64,000 bases of DNA from Omphiscola glabra (Eukaryota > Mollusca > Gastropoda > Lymnaeidae), in assembly GCA_964017045.1 (NCBI GenBank), contig OZ024802.1:24615793-24679792 (forward strand), read 5' to 3'. Under the pieces are notes generated by a model. That model was given only the letters and a program-made list of their open reading frames with translations, made no database searches and was not told where the DNA came from. Numbering within the stretch: the stretch's first letter is position 1; the number at the start of each line of letters is the position of its first letter. The translations under genes were made by a program, and so were the position numbers. Positions 28,371 to 40,900 of the stretch are shown one piece after another.

Positions 28371-30974
28371 ATGTCCAAGGAATCGGACGACAGGATTCGA
28401 AAGTCAAAAGTGAAATTAGATCGTCTCCTGCTTATAAAAAAAGCGATCATGGACTCATTGAGTTTGATCTCAAGACATGACCGAGGCACTGCAACGACGA
28501 AGCGTGGTCATACAACAGAAAATGGCCACACGCCAGATCCGTCTCCGGAAGTTACGCCTTGCGGTCGAAAATTAGACAGGGGATCTCAAAGTAAACACCA
28601 GGTGGACGTGATTAGAAGACCGACTGGTAGGCAGGACGAAGGACGTCCCGTTTTGATGGATCCCAATTCTCAACTGCAAAGCTCGTGTCAAACTTGGCCA
28701 CGTGACGGTTATTTTGGTAGCGATTTCGCTGATTTTTGTCCACAATTTTGTGAACCACACCAACAAGGTTTAAGATCTGACTTCTCGCACATAGAGCCAC
28801 CATTACGAGTTGGCGTACGTACCCGTGTTACAGGTACACTCCAAGTGGAAGGTCTGAAAGGATGCGATTCGCTTAATAACACTCTAGACAGTTCCACCGT
28901 GAAAGAATCTCCGATGTCCATTCAAACCGACGGAAGACCTCACCACGCGGTTAAAAGTCAGGAAGTGCAGACAGACCCAGAAATAGCTTTTCAAAACGCC
29001 GGTGACGTCGACCACGTAAATGCTGACATCATTCGTTACCTGAATCAAATCAACGACAAAGCGATTTTTCGATCCTATGAACCAGAGCCTGCGTGCCATT
29101 CTGGGGGCTTCTCACCGCTGTACGACATGTACGAAGAAAGATTCTGCTTTCGGTACCAAAGACCTCAACACCATTCACCGGAAGACATTCAAATGTTCAG
29201 ACCAAGGGAGTACAACACTCACCCCATTCAACAGCTGCGACGCGAATGCTGCGCCAAAAAACAATTCTCTGCGCAAAACGATGCGCATCATGTCAAGCCC
29301 AGCTCTTCGGGATTCCAGTTCTCAAATGATTCAAATTACCTTGCGGCCCCTTACGCGGACGTGAGAGCTCTTTCAGATGACAGTGGTTCTGTATTCAGTT
29401 CCGAGGCGGACTCAGATTTTATCTTCTATCCTTGCACATCTTTAACGGAGCCGTTCAACCGTTTGGCGCTGGTAGACCCCAGAGTCGGGGGCTTGTTCTC
29501 CCCGTCCGGTGAAATGCCAGATAACATCAACGCTTCTTTCAGCTGGCGGTCCGATTTATTCGGCAGCAGTCTGGACGATGTTACCCAGCAGTTTTTCTTC
29601 GACGAGGACGCGCTTAGTGATGACGTGTTCTTGGACGATCCCATGGATTATTCCACAGCCAGATCATTCAACAGAAATCCTGCTTCGCCTTGTGATCAAG
29701 TTTCTCGAAGTTTCGAAAATCCTTTATACGATTCGCCAAAGTTGATAGATGCGCCGGTCTCCGGCCTGAGAGATGAGCTCGGTCCAAGGAACAGCAGCAG
29801 TGAGGATTACTACGCGTACCGTTACGCTGATATCGACGAGGTTCTTCGGGGCTACGACGACACGGAAAAGACCAGCGGAGGTCATGTCATACGTGACAAT
29901 GGGGTGCCTTATGGGCACCCGGTGCACAGTAGTGAAATGCCTAGATATACCTGCATCGGTAAAGAAGAGCTGTTTGACAGGAAGAGGTCTGAGTCGAATG
30001 ATTCAAGAAGCTCGTCAACCAAAGAAGAACTCTACTTTGAACTGGGTCAAGAGTTTGCGCATGTCTTCGACAGCCTCAGGCGAAACAGCACCCAGTCCAA
30101 GGCAAGGAGAATGTGGCGACAGCGCCGGTCTAACACCAAGAAAAAGTTGATCCAGGATTCAAATCATGAACCAGCTACCTCTTCTCCGACCACCCTCGTC
30201 TTCACATTCGAACACGTGACATCGGCCAGTCGTTGCAACGATAGTCCAGTGAAGTCTCCGCCCAAACCTTTGAGAGGGATTTTGAAAAACAAAGGGAATG
30301 TTTCTCCTACGAAGGGTAAAAGTGAGTCAAAACTTTGTGAAGACGTCACTTCTGGTAGATGGCTGGGAGGAAACAATCATTTGTTGAAAAACAACTTTAA
30401 CCACACACCATTTGGGGAAAGTGTTAGGGTTGAGATTAATGAAAATCGGATCAATGAAGATAGAACAAAGGAACGTCGAAATGACGTAATCAAAGGGGTT
30501 ACAATCCTGGCCAACAATCCAGCTGCAACCAATCAGACAAGCAACCCGGCAAAAAGTAATCATCTCCAAGAACAATTTCAAAACGTACGTCATAATGACC
30601 GCTGCTCATCGCGAGATCAAGAAAATGTTTTGAGTGAACGCCAACATTCTGGAAACATGAACGAAGACGCGCGCTTGGAAAGCCTAAATTCAAACAAAAT
30701 ACAAGATGAAAACGATTCACAACTCCTCATTCGGGAAGAGAAATCACCACAACGGGAAGAGAAGTTTCACATTTTGCAGACGTCAACAGAGAATGGCTCC
30801 GGCGAGATTGTTGCCGTGAGGAAGAACAGCTTGGAGGTGTATAAATGGACGCAGTCTCTACAGAGGCGAAAGAGGCGCCTTGCCAACAAGGTTACCAGAC
30901 AAATATCGCATAGCTGTGCGTGTCCTTCACCCTTAGAAACAGAGAAACACGTCACCACTTCAGCTACTATATGA
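28371..30974 (+). CDS. Unrecognised 867-aa polar, probably disordered protein
   Basis: One uninterrupted frame from ATG (purine at -3) to TGA. I do not recognise a family. The N-terminus is a basic amphipathic stretch (SKVKLDRLLLIKKAIMDSL). The middle is rich in Ser, Asp, Asn, Arg and His, with acidic clusters such as FFFDEDALSDDVFLDD. No signal peptide or membrane segment is visible. A basic tail (TQSLQRRKRRLANKVTRQIS) lies near the C-terminus. KPLRGILKNK contains GILK (residues 636-639), which fits the [GS]IL[KR] consensus of PP1-binding SILK motifs, but I see no good RVxF motif; this is speculation. A pyrimidine tract ending CTTTCAG at 28300 suggests a 5' UTR intron. A possible poly(A) signal is at 31292-31297. 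Length without stops and balanced codon use in AT-rich DNA support a real gene. Confidence 0.8.
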   Translation: MSKESDDRIRKSKVKLDRLLLIKKAIMDSLSLISRHDRGTATTKRGHTTENGHTPDPSPEVTPCGRKLDRGSQSKHQVDVIRRPTGRQDEGRPVLMDPNSQLQSSCQTWPRDGYFGSDFADFCPQFCEPHQQGLRSDFSHIEPPLRVGVRTRVTGTLQVEGLKGCDSLNNTLDSSTVKESPMSIQTDGRPHHAVKSQEVQTDPEIAFQNAGDVDHVNADIIRYLNQINDKAIFRSYEPEPACHSGGFSPLYDMYEERFCFRYQRPQHHSPEDIQMFRPREYNTHPIQQLRRECCAKKQFSAQNDAHHVKPSSSGFQFSNDSNYLAAPYADVRALSDDSGSVFSSEADSDFIFYPCTSLTEPFNRLALVDPRVGGLFSPSGEMPDNINASFSWRSDLFGSSLDDVTQQFFFDEDALSDDVFLDDPMDYSTARSFNRNPASPCDQVSRSFENPLYDSPKLIDAPVSGLRDELGPRNSSSEDYYAYRYADIDEVLRGYDDTEKTSGGHVIRDNGVPYGHPVHSSEMPRYTCIGKEELFDRKRSESNDSRSSSTKEELYFELGQEFAHVFDSLRRNSTQSKARRMWRQRRSNTKKKLIQDSNHEPATSSPTTLVFTFEHVTSASRCNDSPVKSPPKPLRGILKNKGNVSPTKGKSESKLCEDVTSGRWLGGNNHLLKNNFNHTPFGESVRVEINENRINEDRTKERRNDVIKGVTILANNPAATNQTSNPAKSNHLQEQFQNVRHNDRCSSRDQENVLSERQHSGNMNEDARLESLNSNKIQDENDSQLLIREEKSPQREEKFHILQTSTENGSGEIVAVRKNSLEVYKWTQSLQRRKRRLANKVTRQISHSCACPSPLETEKHVTTSATI

Positions 30975-31844
30975 TTGGTTGGAGAGAATTATTTTCTTTT
31001 TTAAAAGACAGTGGTGTAATTATTTTTAAAGACTAGGGTGACTCACTTGCAACGGAACAAAGGAGAATTACCATAGGGGGGGGGGGTTGATCACCTCAAC
31101 CACGCCTCCAGGGTCTGCACATAAGCAAAAGGGTGTGGGCACACTAACACACAATCTGTCCACAACAAATGGTTAAAAAAAAAATTGCAACTCAAAAAGT
31201 TTGAAATTCTGCAACCAAGACTGGAACTTCCTGACCTTGACCTTTGATCATCATAAAATGCTAGATCCCGTTTTAACTTTTAATTTTAAAAAATAAATAT
31301 ATATATATATATTATTTTTATTATTTTTTTTTGGGGGGGGGGGGGGGAATGTTTGCTTCAATCGACCCCTGGACAGATTAGAGTTTCTCAATCTGAAATT
31401 AATTTCACCAAAATTTTAACTGCAATTCAATTTATTAATACGGTCCCAATATCAATCAACGTCTTTCTTTTTTTTTTTATTAAGAATTCATTTATTGTAC
31501 TCAACAGTTCACTATGTAAAGCAATACTATTTTTTTTTGTCTCTTTTGTTTTGTTTGTTTTTAATTCAAAGGAGGTTGGTGTTTTTAATTCTAAAAATTA
31601 AGTCAATAGAAATTAATTCTGGCGACAAGTAAAAGATTGTTGCGAAACCGAGACTTGATCTTAAGACCAGTTGGCATAGTGTCACGGCTTTATCTCGTGT
31701 GGATGTGGCTAGTAGAAACTAACTGTATTGCGGACAAACATAGAAGAAGCAGCGACGCTAATGTAGAGTGGATATAATTAGCTATGAAGCCCGAAATATA
31801 ACGAGTGGTATAATGGTCCTGCATATGTGCCATTAGTTAGTTCA
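30975..31844. other. Low-complexity intergenic DNA
   Basis: Holds the probable 3' end of the unknown gene (AATAAA at 31292), an AT dinucleotide run and G homopolymers at about 31077-31087 and 31333-31348. No gene seen. Confidence 0.5.
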
Positions 31845-32024
31845 TTGTGACATATTTGCCCTTGGTTACTTGTGACATATTTACCATTAGTTCCTTGTGA
31901 CATATTTGTTATTAGCTACTTGTGACATATTTACCATTAGTTCCTTGTGACATATTTGCCATCAGCTACTTGTGACATATTTTTCATTAGCAACTTGTGA
32001 CATATTTGTCATTAGCTACTTGTG
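31845..32024. repeat. 25-bp tandem repeat, seven copies
   Basis: The unit is GTGACATATTTACCATTAGT plus TACTT with substitutions. Confidence 0.85.
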
Positions 32025-32732
32025 GGACAAAAATGAACACCTTAGCATGATTGGGTATTGGGAGCAATTAATTAACAAAATACTAATACTAAATAGACTA
32101 TATATTCTTCAAAAGCTAATGACATTATATTGACGTCTATGGCATTACATGCAGATTTGTTGAATTTAAAAAAAAAAAAGGAAATCTTCAATACTTATTT
32201 GAAGGCACCAACGAGGAAGACATGTTTCATGAGCAGCAGGGGACATTATATATAACCTAAACTTTTATATCTGGGCAAGAAATAGTGAGAACCAGGAGCT
32301 CCTCTGAGCGGCTGACTGAGTGTATGCTTTTAAATACCGAATTTACGGACTATATGACGCACTTTTTTCTTCGAAAAATTGCCTCCAAAATTTAGGTGTC
32401 TTAAACTTATACTCGAAATTAATATAAAAATGGTGAAAATAATATTTTAACTGCTGATATTAACTTTCTTCCATTGATTGATACAGGTCTCAATTATTCT
32501 AATTACAAATGTAGATAATTAAAAAAAACTAAATTACTTTCTATATCAGTATCAATAGTATCATATCTTAGAAGGTTTATTTGGTTTCTTTGTCATTAAT
32601 AAAAAAAAAAGGATGTCCCAGGATCAACTACTCCTGTTATTCCTTAAAAAAAAAAAAAAATTATAAACATCAATTTTCACACAACAATAAAATATTGCAT
32701 TCTTTCCCCATCATGGTTTTCATTGTTTTCCT

Positions 32733-32824
32733 ACTGTGAGACGGGACAAAGATAAACTGTGAGACAGGACAAAGATAAACTGTGAGACAGGACAAAGATA
32801 AACTGTGAGACAGGACAAAGATAA
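32733..32824. repeat. 23-bp tandem repeat, four copies
   Basis: The unit is ACTGTGAGACAGGACAAAGA plus TAA, nearly identical between copies. Confidence 0.9.
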
Positions 32825-34904
32825 AAAAAACTAAATTATGAAATAGTTCTTTATGATTTTATTCTATATTCTTGATCAACACAACCCTCCATCACACATT
32901 TGTACAATCTGTGAGTTTGAAAATCATTTCATAGGGCCATTATGACATCTATATATAATATATAATGTGTTCATGTAAAATCTATATTGCATTCATTCAT
33001 GTAACATGGTAACATCTTAAATGTATTCATAAAATGCAAGAATTCAAGAAAACAGTTTTCAATTTTTGTCATGAACAAATATTTAATTAAAAATGAAATT
33101 TAATTGTGCAAAGCTATCTTTAAAGCTGCAATTATTTTTCCTCAGACATATTAAATTTTCTTTTCAATGTTTAACCCAAAGTTTTTTTTCTTCCGAAAAA
33201 ACAAAATTTTAAAGAAATGAAAAATAACCAGAATCAAACTGAAAGGCTGAGCAACAAAATGTTTTTTATCAACAGGGTGTTGAGCCTCAGTGGTCTCCAA
33301 AGTGTCAAGTCTCAGTGGTCAACGTGTTATTAATACTGTCAAACAAAGGGTAGGCGTAATAACATTCAAATATAACAATGATTTATTCTCAACATACCTA
33401 AGACTGTCAAACAAAATTTAGCATAAAAACATTTAACCCTACTATTTTAATCTCAACAAACCATCAAGATTCACATGTTAAAATGTTAAATAAGTCCCAC
33501 CAGTCCTCACATCTAGGCAACTGTAACTAAAAGTAAACTACACTTTGCCATCTATATCAACTTTATAATAAATAAGCCGAATCATTTGGAATAACTCATT
33601 TATTAATTATTTAATTTCCTCATATTGGTAACATCCGCCAGATCAGTGACATATAGCCTGATAAATGAAAGTAACAAATACACTTTCTAGGGTTAAATCA
33701 CAAGTCAACTAATACACAGTAATTTTTCTACAACACAGGGTTATCCCGAAACAGGGAAGAAAAAAAATATATAAATAAAAAAATAGGGGGGGGGGGGGGG
33801 TTGGTGTGTTTAATTTAAATAATTAAAAAGGTAAAAGAAATTTTATTTTGAGATAAAAGACCATCTTCACAAGTTAAAATTAAAAAAACTTTGATATTAT
33901 GAGATGGTGTTGTCTTGTGAGATTTATAAGTTTTAAATTGTATCAATTTCTTCTTGTAACAATTGTATGTTAAAAAGAGATACATTTTTATGAACTCACA
34001 ATTTGAAACAAGCATCAGCGAGAATTACAATGAATGTAACATTTCAAAAGAAAAAATATTTGGCAGTGTTGGCAATAAGAGGTCTAAATTGGTAAAACTT
34101 TCCTCAGCAAGTAAATGGAACAGATCATTTTTAACTTATAAAACCACAAACAGTCTCAATGCAAGTAAAATACTCGATGAGCCACAACTAAAAGGCAAGT
34201 TTTGCATTAGGATATGATCACAGCTTATGTTTGTTGAAGTGTTCATACCATTGAGAACTGAACTACTAAGTCAAAAGCAATAAAGATCAAATAAGAAAGG
34301 CATTCCTTATAAATATTGAAACTCAAAGGGGAAAAACAGAAAAAAAGATAACTGACTCAACAACTTAAGTTAAAATAAGGAAAAGATTTATTTAATTTTT
34401 TATAATACCAAACAATTCAACAGATAAAGGGAAAGAATAATTTGATAGACTGATCACTAGTCTAAAGAATTTTACTCAGTTGATATAAAATGGTCACCCC
34501 TAAAACTGTCATCACAGATGTTAAAGATAAAGCAGAAATTAATATAAAATATTCATTAAGTTTTGTTACAAATTTTATACAAACAAGTAATATTTTTTTT
34601 AAGCATTCAACTATATGTCAAATCATAGGGTATATGACGTACCATACAATATTCAATACTTTTCTGAATATATAGTATTTCTTGACAAAAAGCATTCAGG
34701 CAGCATGCAGTTAAAACAAAGCAGGTTACCAGATATATTATTTTTACTAAGATGTTACTTAGCCAAGACTTTGTCCCTTCAAAAGAAAATCTGTATGATT
34801 TCTTTTTGCGGCTTAATTATTCCGTAAAAGCCAGAAATCAGGAAAAACAGTCTGGACTACACCAGATAAAATGAGGAAATTTCAACTAACTTCACAAAAA
34901 AATA
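32825..34904. other. AT-rich DNA between genes, no gene seen
   Basis: No recognisable coding sequence. Includes a 14-base G run near 33787. It may contain extended GBE1 3' UTR, since it lies just beyond the GBE1 stop in the direction of transcription. Confidence 0.4.
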
Positions 34905-34910
34905 TTTATT
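34905..34910 (-). promoter_or_regulatory. Candidate GBE1 poly(A) signal
   Basis: AATAAA on the minus strand, 86 bp after the GBE1 stop codon. Nearest good candidate; usage not provable here. Confidence 0.45.
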
Positions 34911-34995
34911 TTTTTACCACACCAAGTCCTCAAAACAGCCATTTTAATTTCAGTGAGTTTGTAGGTTACCCCAGTAAAGCTGCTCCCTGGTCAGA

Positions 34996-37900
34996 TTACG
35001 CTACTTTAGCCAGAACTATAGCTGTCCTGCAAGGAATATAGACCTGGGGGGAACAAGAGTAAAGTCATTTAAATACATTGTTTTGTACAGAAAGTGCAAT
35101 GTTTTTTTTTTCATTTCAACTAAAAGTATAGACAGGTCTGAATCATAATCAACACACTGACTATTTGATGCCATTCAGCTTCAAGCACACCCAACAATAA
35201 ATGGTTCAGGGCAAACATTCCTATTTCAGTGTGTTGCTGGCCAGGGTTAAAATAGAGTGGCTTTGTAAAAACAATTTTTTGAAATAAATGTAATGCCTTA
35301 AATTAACTCTGTGGAAAAGTGTTCAGTCCCCCAACTTTCTCCATTGGTCAAACAATAAAGTGACAAAAATTATAATACAACACTTCATTCATTTAAACCA
35401 GTGGCTCCTTAAGTGGAATGGCTCCATTCAAGCAAAGTGACTTTATAATCAGACACTGAATAACAATCACTCTCCCAAGCCCCAAACATCACATTAAGAA
35501 AAATTGAAGCAGGAAAAAAACTTTTGCTCAATTATAATTTTACTTTAAAAATCTTTGTTAGCACTGGATCAAAATAATCAGTTTATCATGGAATTATAGG
35601 AAACAAGATTCATGTGTAATTTGATCAAATATTTAAATATGTGCATTTTAAACAAAATATATTTTACTTTATCTTTCTTAGAAAATTTCAGAAACCACAT
35701 TTCTTAGAATGCATATAACTGATTGAGACAGGATGAAATTATGAAGCCAAAGGGGTGTGGCCAGAAAAAGTTTGAGAACCAATGATTTAAACCAGGCGTA
35801 CACAACATATGCCCACGTGCGGGTCGCCAGCACCCACTATGCGGCCCGAGAAGTAACGAAATATTCTTTTTATTATCATATTCTTAATAGCTTTCCCCCA
35901 GGTCCTATTTTCTTTTGGCCCCCACAAATTTTTCATCAAGTATTACTGCCCACCTTACATTTTGAGTTGTGCAGGCCTGATTTAAACAATGCATGTATAA
36001 GTCAATGTCCGTACTTACAAATGTGTGGTTGGCACGGTCACACCAGGGTTCTGGGAAAGTATGGTACTTCACATTATGATCAATTCTTTTGTGGCCATCA
36101 AATTCTGCTGCATCAGAATCAAGAACTATTTCATAACTTGGCCAGGTTAAGGAGAAATAGTGCAAAATATGAGGTGATATCATAACATAGAATTAGAGAA
36201 CACAATCCATGCTGGCATATTCCAATATTCAAATAGAATGTACAAGGCGAGGATGAAACTATACTACAGAATGATGCTACTGTCAGTATATCATATACTA
36301 CAGAGTGATGCTACAGTCAGTATATCTTATACTACAGAGTGATGCTACAGTCAGTATATCATATACTACAGAATGATGCTAAAGACAGTATATCCTACAC
36401 TACAGAGTGATGTTACCACCAATATATCCTATACTACAGAGTATTGTTACCACCAGTATATCCTATACTACAGAGTTATGCTATTGCCAGTACATTCTAT
36501 ACTATAGAGCTGTGCTAATGAAAGTATTTTCTTATTTCAAAATATTATTGACAGGTTTTAAATCAGGGAGTTTCAAATTCTTTTGTAAGTTAAATTGGGT
36601 AAGTGCTATGTAAGTGCTGCGTAAATGCTATGTAAATTCTTTTGATGCACACAAAAAAAAATATGTGGGTGGGGCTATTATTGAATTTGAGTAAAAATAA
36701 CCAGCTATTAAGTTTGGATACGTTCCTGGCACCTGGACTCCAATCTTGTAGTCAGTGTAACTTTTGTTGGGGTGGAAGTTAAATATAAACACCAGAGTGT
36801 CTGCACGCTCAAAAACAACCACCATGTCATGTTGGTGCTTGAGACTTACATAATTCTGTGAAGAGGAAAATTAGTGACAACTAGAACTTTGAACTGATGA
36901 CAACACAATTGACTAGAGTATAACTCATTCTTAGATAGATTTAGTTTAAATGACATAACATAGGTGAGTTCTCTTATTTAATTACTAATGGCAATGTCAG
37001 TTCTACAGAGATAGAAAAGTATCCAGACAAATACATCAACTGATCCACATCATCATCATGTCCCTTAGTCCTTGGACCGTTGGGGCGCCACAGATGCAAG
37101 ACGCATAGCCTAGTTTTAATCCCGTCCACTCTTTGATGTTATCTTCCATCTTTTTCTCACTCTAGTTGTGCCCTGCATGATTTCTTTGGCGAACCCTTGT
37201 GGCCATACCACTCAAGTTTGCGCTTTTTTACAGACACCAGGAGGTCATTGTACTGCCCAATAGCTTGACGAATCCTTTCTTTCCTACAAATGTTTAAAAG
37301 CAAAAAAATCTTACCTGGTCATGCAGAAGCCAATTATATTTGCTCTCTAAATGGATCATAGCTCTGTCAAAGTTGTTGAGGAACTGATATTTCAGAAGTT
37401 TATCATCAGCCAGGTTGAACTGACGTCGGGCATAGTGAAAGCTCTCATTGTTGCCCAGCCGGGGAAAATCTAGCCACTCAGGATGACCAAACTCATTGCC
37501 TATCCAAATATGAAATCAGTATTTTTACATTTTCAACCTGAAAGTTGCAATTCTTTCATGATTACTTTTGTCAATGGTAAAATTTGATCTTGTTGCAAAT
37601 CACATTTTGCCATTAAAGAGCTTTAACACCCCACATATGCACTTTGTTATCTCCCCTGCAGGGACACAATTTAAAAAAATAGAAACTGGATTAATCTATT
37701 CCTGGGTCCCACAAACTCTATGGATTCTAGTTATTTTCTTAAAATTCTCAAACCACCCACTACTTGCTTTAAACTCCTCCTTTTGAACACTAGAATCAGC
37801 CATGCCTTTCACTAAATCATTGTGGAGGACCTTGGCCTTCTAATACTACATTATTAATTTTAAATCATATCTGTGAAAACATTAAAAATTACTTTGAGAC

Positions 37901-40900
37901 ATAAATATCTTACCTATAAAATTTAGGTATGCCTCACCACCAAGACCCATTGTTATAAGACGGATCATCTTGTGCAGGGCAATGCCCCGCTCTATCACCA
38001 TATTTCCCCCACTCAGTATAGACATATGGGTGTACATATCTTTGTCCATCAACCAAAAGGCAATAGTCTTGTCTCCCACAAGGGCTTGGTCATGGCTTTC
38101 AGCATATGCAATGCACTTCTCGCCATACCGCCGATTGACCAGAGTGTGCACTATAGTGGTTAGATCCCAATCTTCATCTCTAGAATGTTTTAGAGTCTGT
38201 AAGATACATGTTCAATGTTTACATGAGCTATACACATAAGAAATAAGTTGCAGAAAACCAATTATGAATGTAGCATTGGAATATATATATATATAATTTG
38301 ACAGTTAAGTTAAAACATTTGAAAGTATTTTACTAAAGCAATCCTAAATTACTCCCTCAAATCGTTCAAATTTGTTATCCAAGTTCAACTAAAATGACTT
38401 TCTATTAATTACATTGTAGCTACTATGAGTAATTGCATAAAGGTAAAATAAATAATCTCCACCTTTATCCAAACATCAGGTATAGCCATTGCTAATCTGT
38501 AGTCAAAGCCACCACCGCCTTCAATCAGAGGTCGACATAACAATGGCATGCCCGATACTTCCTACGGGAATAAACACATGTATCCACTCTTTTTATAAAT
38601 ACAGTTATAAAATGTCAGCTTAAAAGATGTTTAAATATAAAACAACTTTAAAAAAACATAATTAAAAAATCAAATCTTTTGGGAAATTTTTTTTAGGGCT
38701 CAAAAATTAGGTTCAGGGCGTTGAAAGCTTTTTGACTAAATGGGGAGAAATCTCTCTCTATATATGTAAAGCTCAATGTGGGTTTGTTTGTTTAAGGGTT
38801 ATAGACTCAAAAACTACTGGAGGGCTGAAATTTTGCAAAGATGTTCTCTATTATCCTAAAATCAGCATTGGCCATGTCAATTTTTTTGTTTGACTTCAGG
38901 GCGGTCATGAACTTTTCATATAAGTTTGTATTGGTGTGCAATAAGGAACATCTTCCCTGTGCATGGTGCGTAAGATAGCTTTGAACATTGTGTTGAGAGT
39001 TAATTTACTTTAATGTCAGAACATTGTGAAATATATCATTATGTAAAAACCTCGAACAACCATTTTCCAAAAAGAAAAAAAAAAAAAAAAGTTGTGGCAA
39101 ATTAAAAGTACAATACCCCCACACCACATATTTATCATGAACCACTGATATTAAATAAAATTCAATGACTAAATAAGCTATTTAATCGTATGCTGATTCA
39201 CAGAGCAAGGTTGATCATATGCTGATTCACAGAGCAAGGTTGATCATATGCTGATTCACAGAGCAAGGCTGATAAGATGCTGATTCACAGAGCAAGGTTG
39301 ATGATATTCTGATTCACAGAAGAAAGTTGATCCAACCATTGAAAATAATTTTGAAATGCCCACTTCCAAGATTCCTGTCAGAATAGTTTTCACTTATTTA
39401 ACTTCAATCTGCTTTAACCTCAGTCAGCCATAGGCAGTATCTCTTCAACGTTTTTCTTTTTTAATAGCAATGTATTTTTATGAAAATGGAGCATTCAATA
39501 GACACAACATAAATCAAGATTAACATTATATTTTTAAGTGATAAATTAAATGGCGCCTTAAGTACCCTCACCTAGGCCCCTCAACAGATTTACAGCTTTT
39601 AAAAGGTACTTTGAATCTATACATTGATTTTGTTATAAATAAAGATAAATATCGCTTTGTTTTTATAAAAAATTTGACATAGCTGAAATTCTCCACAATT
39701 TACCTCTAGGAGCATTAGCTATTAAATTTTTTTTCCAATTCAGGTTGGTCCATGGAGAGCCTAAAATAATAATATAACTTTTAACACTAGGATCCCCAAA
39801 CCAATTTATAACTTATAATATTTCCTAGGATATTTATGGATTATGAAATAATCAGCAATAACTTGATGCCTTTTAGAGATTTACAATTTTTAAAGTTTAC
39901 ATGAATATTTATTTGATTGCTTTTTCATAGACACATTTTTTTACTTATAGCTTTGGCACTAAATGGAACGATTTGAAGCTTTTAAAGATACCTTAAATGT
40001 TAATAAAAATAACCTGAAAAGGACCAACATTTACAGCATAAATTAAATGGCATCTTTTGGACAGCCAAAACTAGGATCACTCAAACAATTTACAAACTTT
40101 AAAGTTTTTCATGAATAAACAATTTTGATAAGGTGAAAAATTAAATGCTAACTTGTGAATTGGACTCTCCAACTGAGCCACTCGCAACAATTTTCACCTT
40201 TTAAAGCTTGAATATTTATTTATATGATTTTATAGGTCCCATAATAAGTGATAAATGAAATGATATCTATGGTATCTATCAATTGAATTATAATGTTTAA
40301 CACTGGAGCTCCTCAAACAATGTAAACATTTTAAATATTACCTTGAATAAATATCTACACGATTTAGATATGGAAACAAGATAACTTAGGCATAGGCTTT
40401 GTAACTTTCTTTTGAGGCTGTTATCAAACTATTACTATTCAAAATGGCAATACCCACCGAATTTGGGAAACTATTTTAATGATACAACTTGCAAAGGTTA
40501 ACCTTTGTTTAATAACAGTTGCACTTTATGGACCAGTCCATTCTAGGATTTACATTTATTAAAAGTTACCTTGAAAATGTATCAAACGTTTTTCTTTATA
40601 GGACTCCCCTCCAGTAATATATTATGACACCTTATGGACCAGGCTATTATGTTACACTTGAGTCAACGTAATCGCAGGCAAAGACGGGTTCATCAGCTAG
40701 TTACTATATTACATCCGATTAAAAAAGATTTAAATGAATTTTCTGCTGCTGACATAACTGTATTCATAGTTTCAGATGATGAAAATAAATGAAGAAATGC
40801 TCATGAAAATTTAATACATAAAATGTTCAGCCCATTGAATCTGTAGCCCCAAACTTGAGGATCATCAGAATTCACACCAACGAAGGGTTCATAGATTGGA

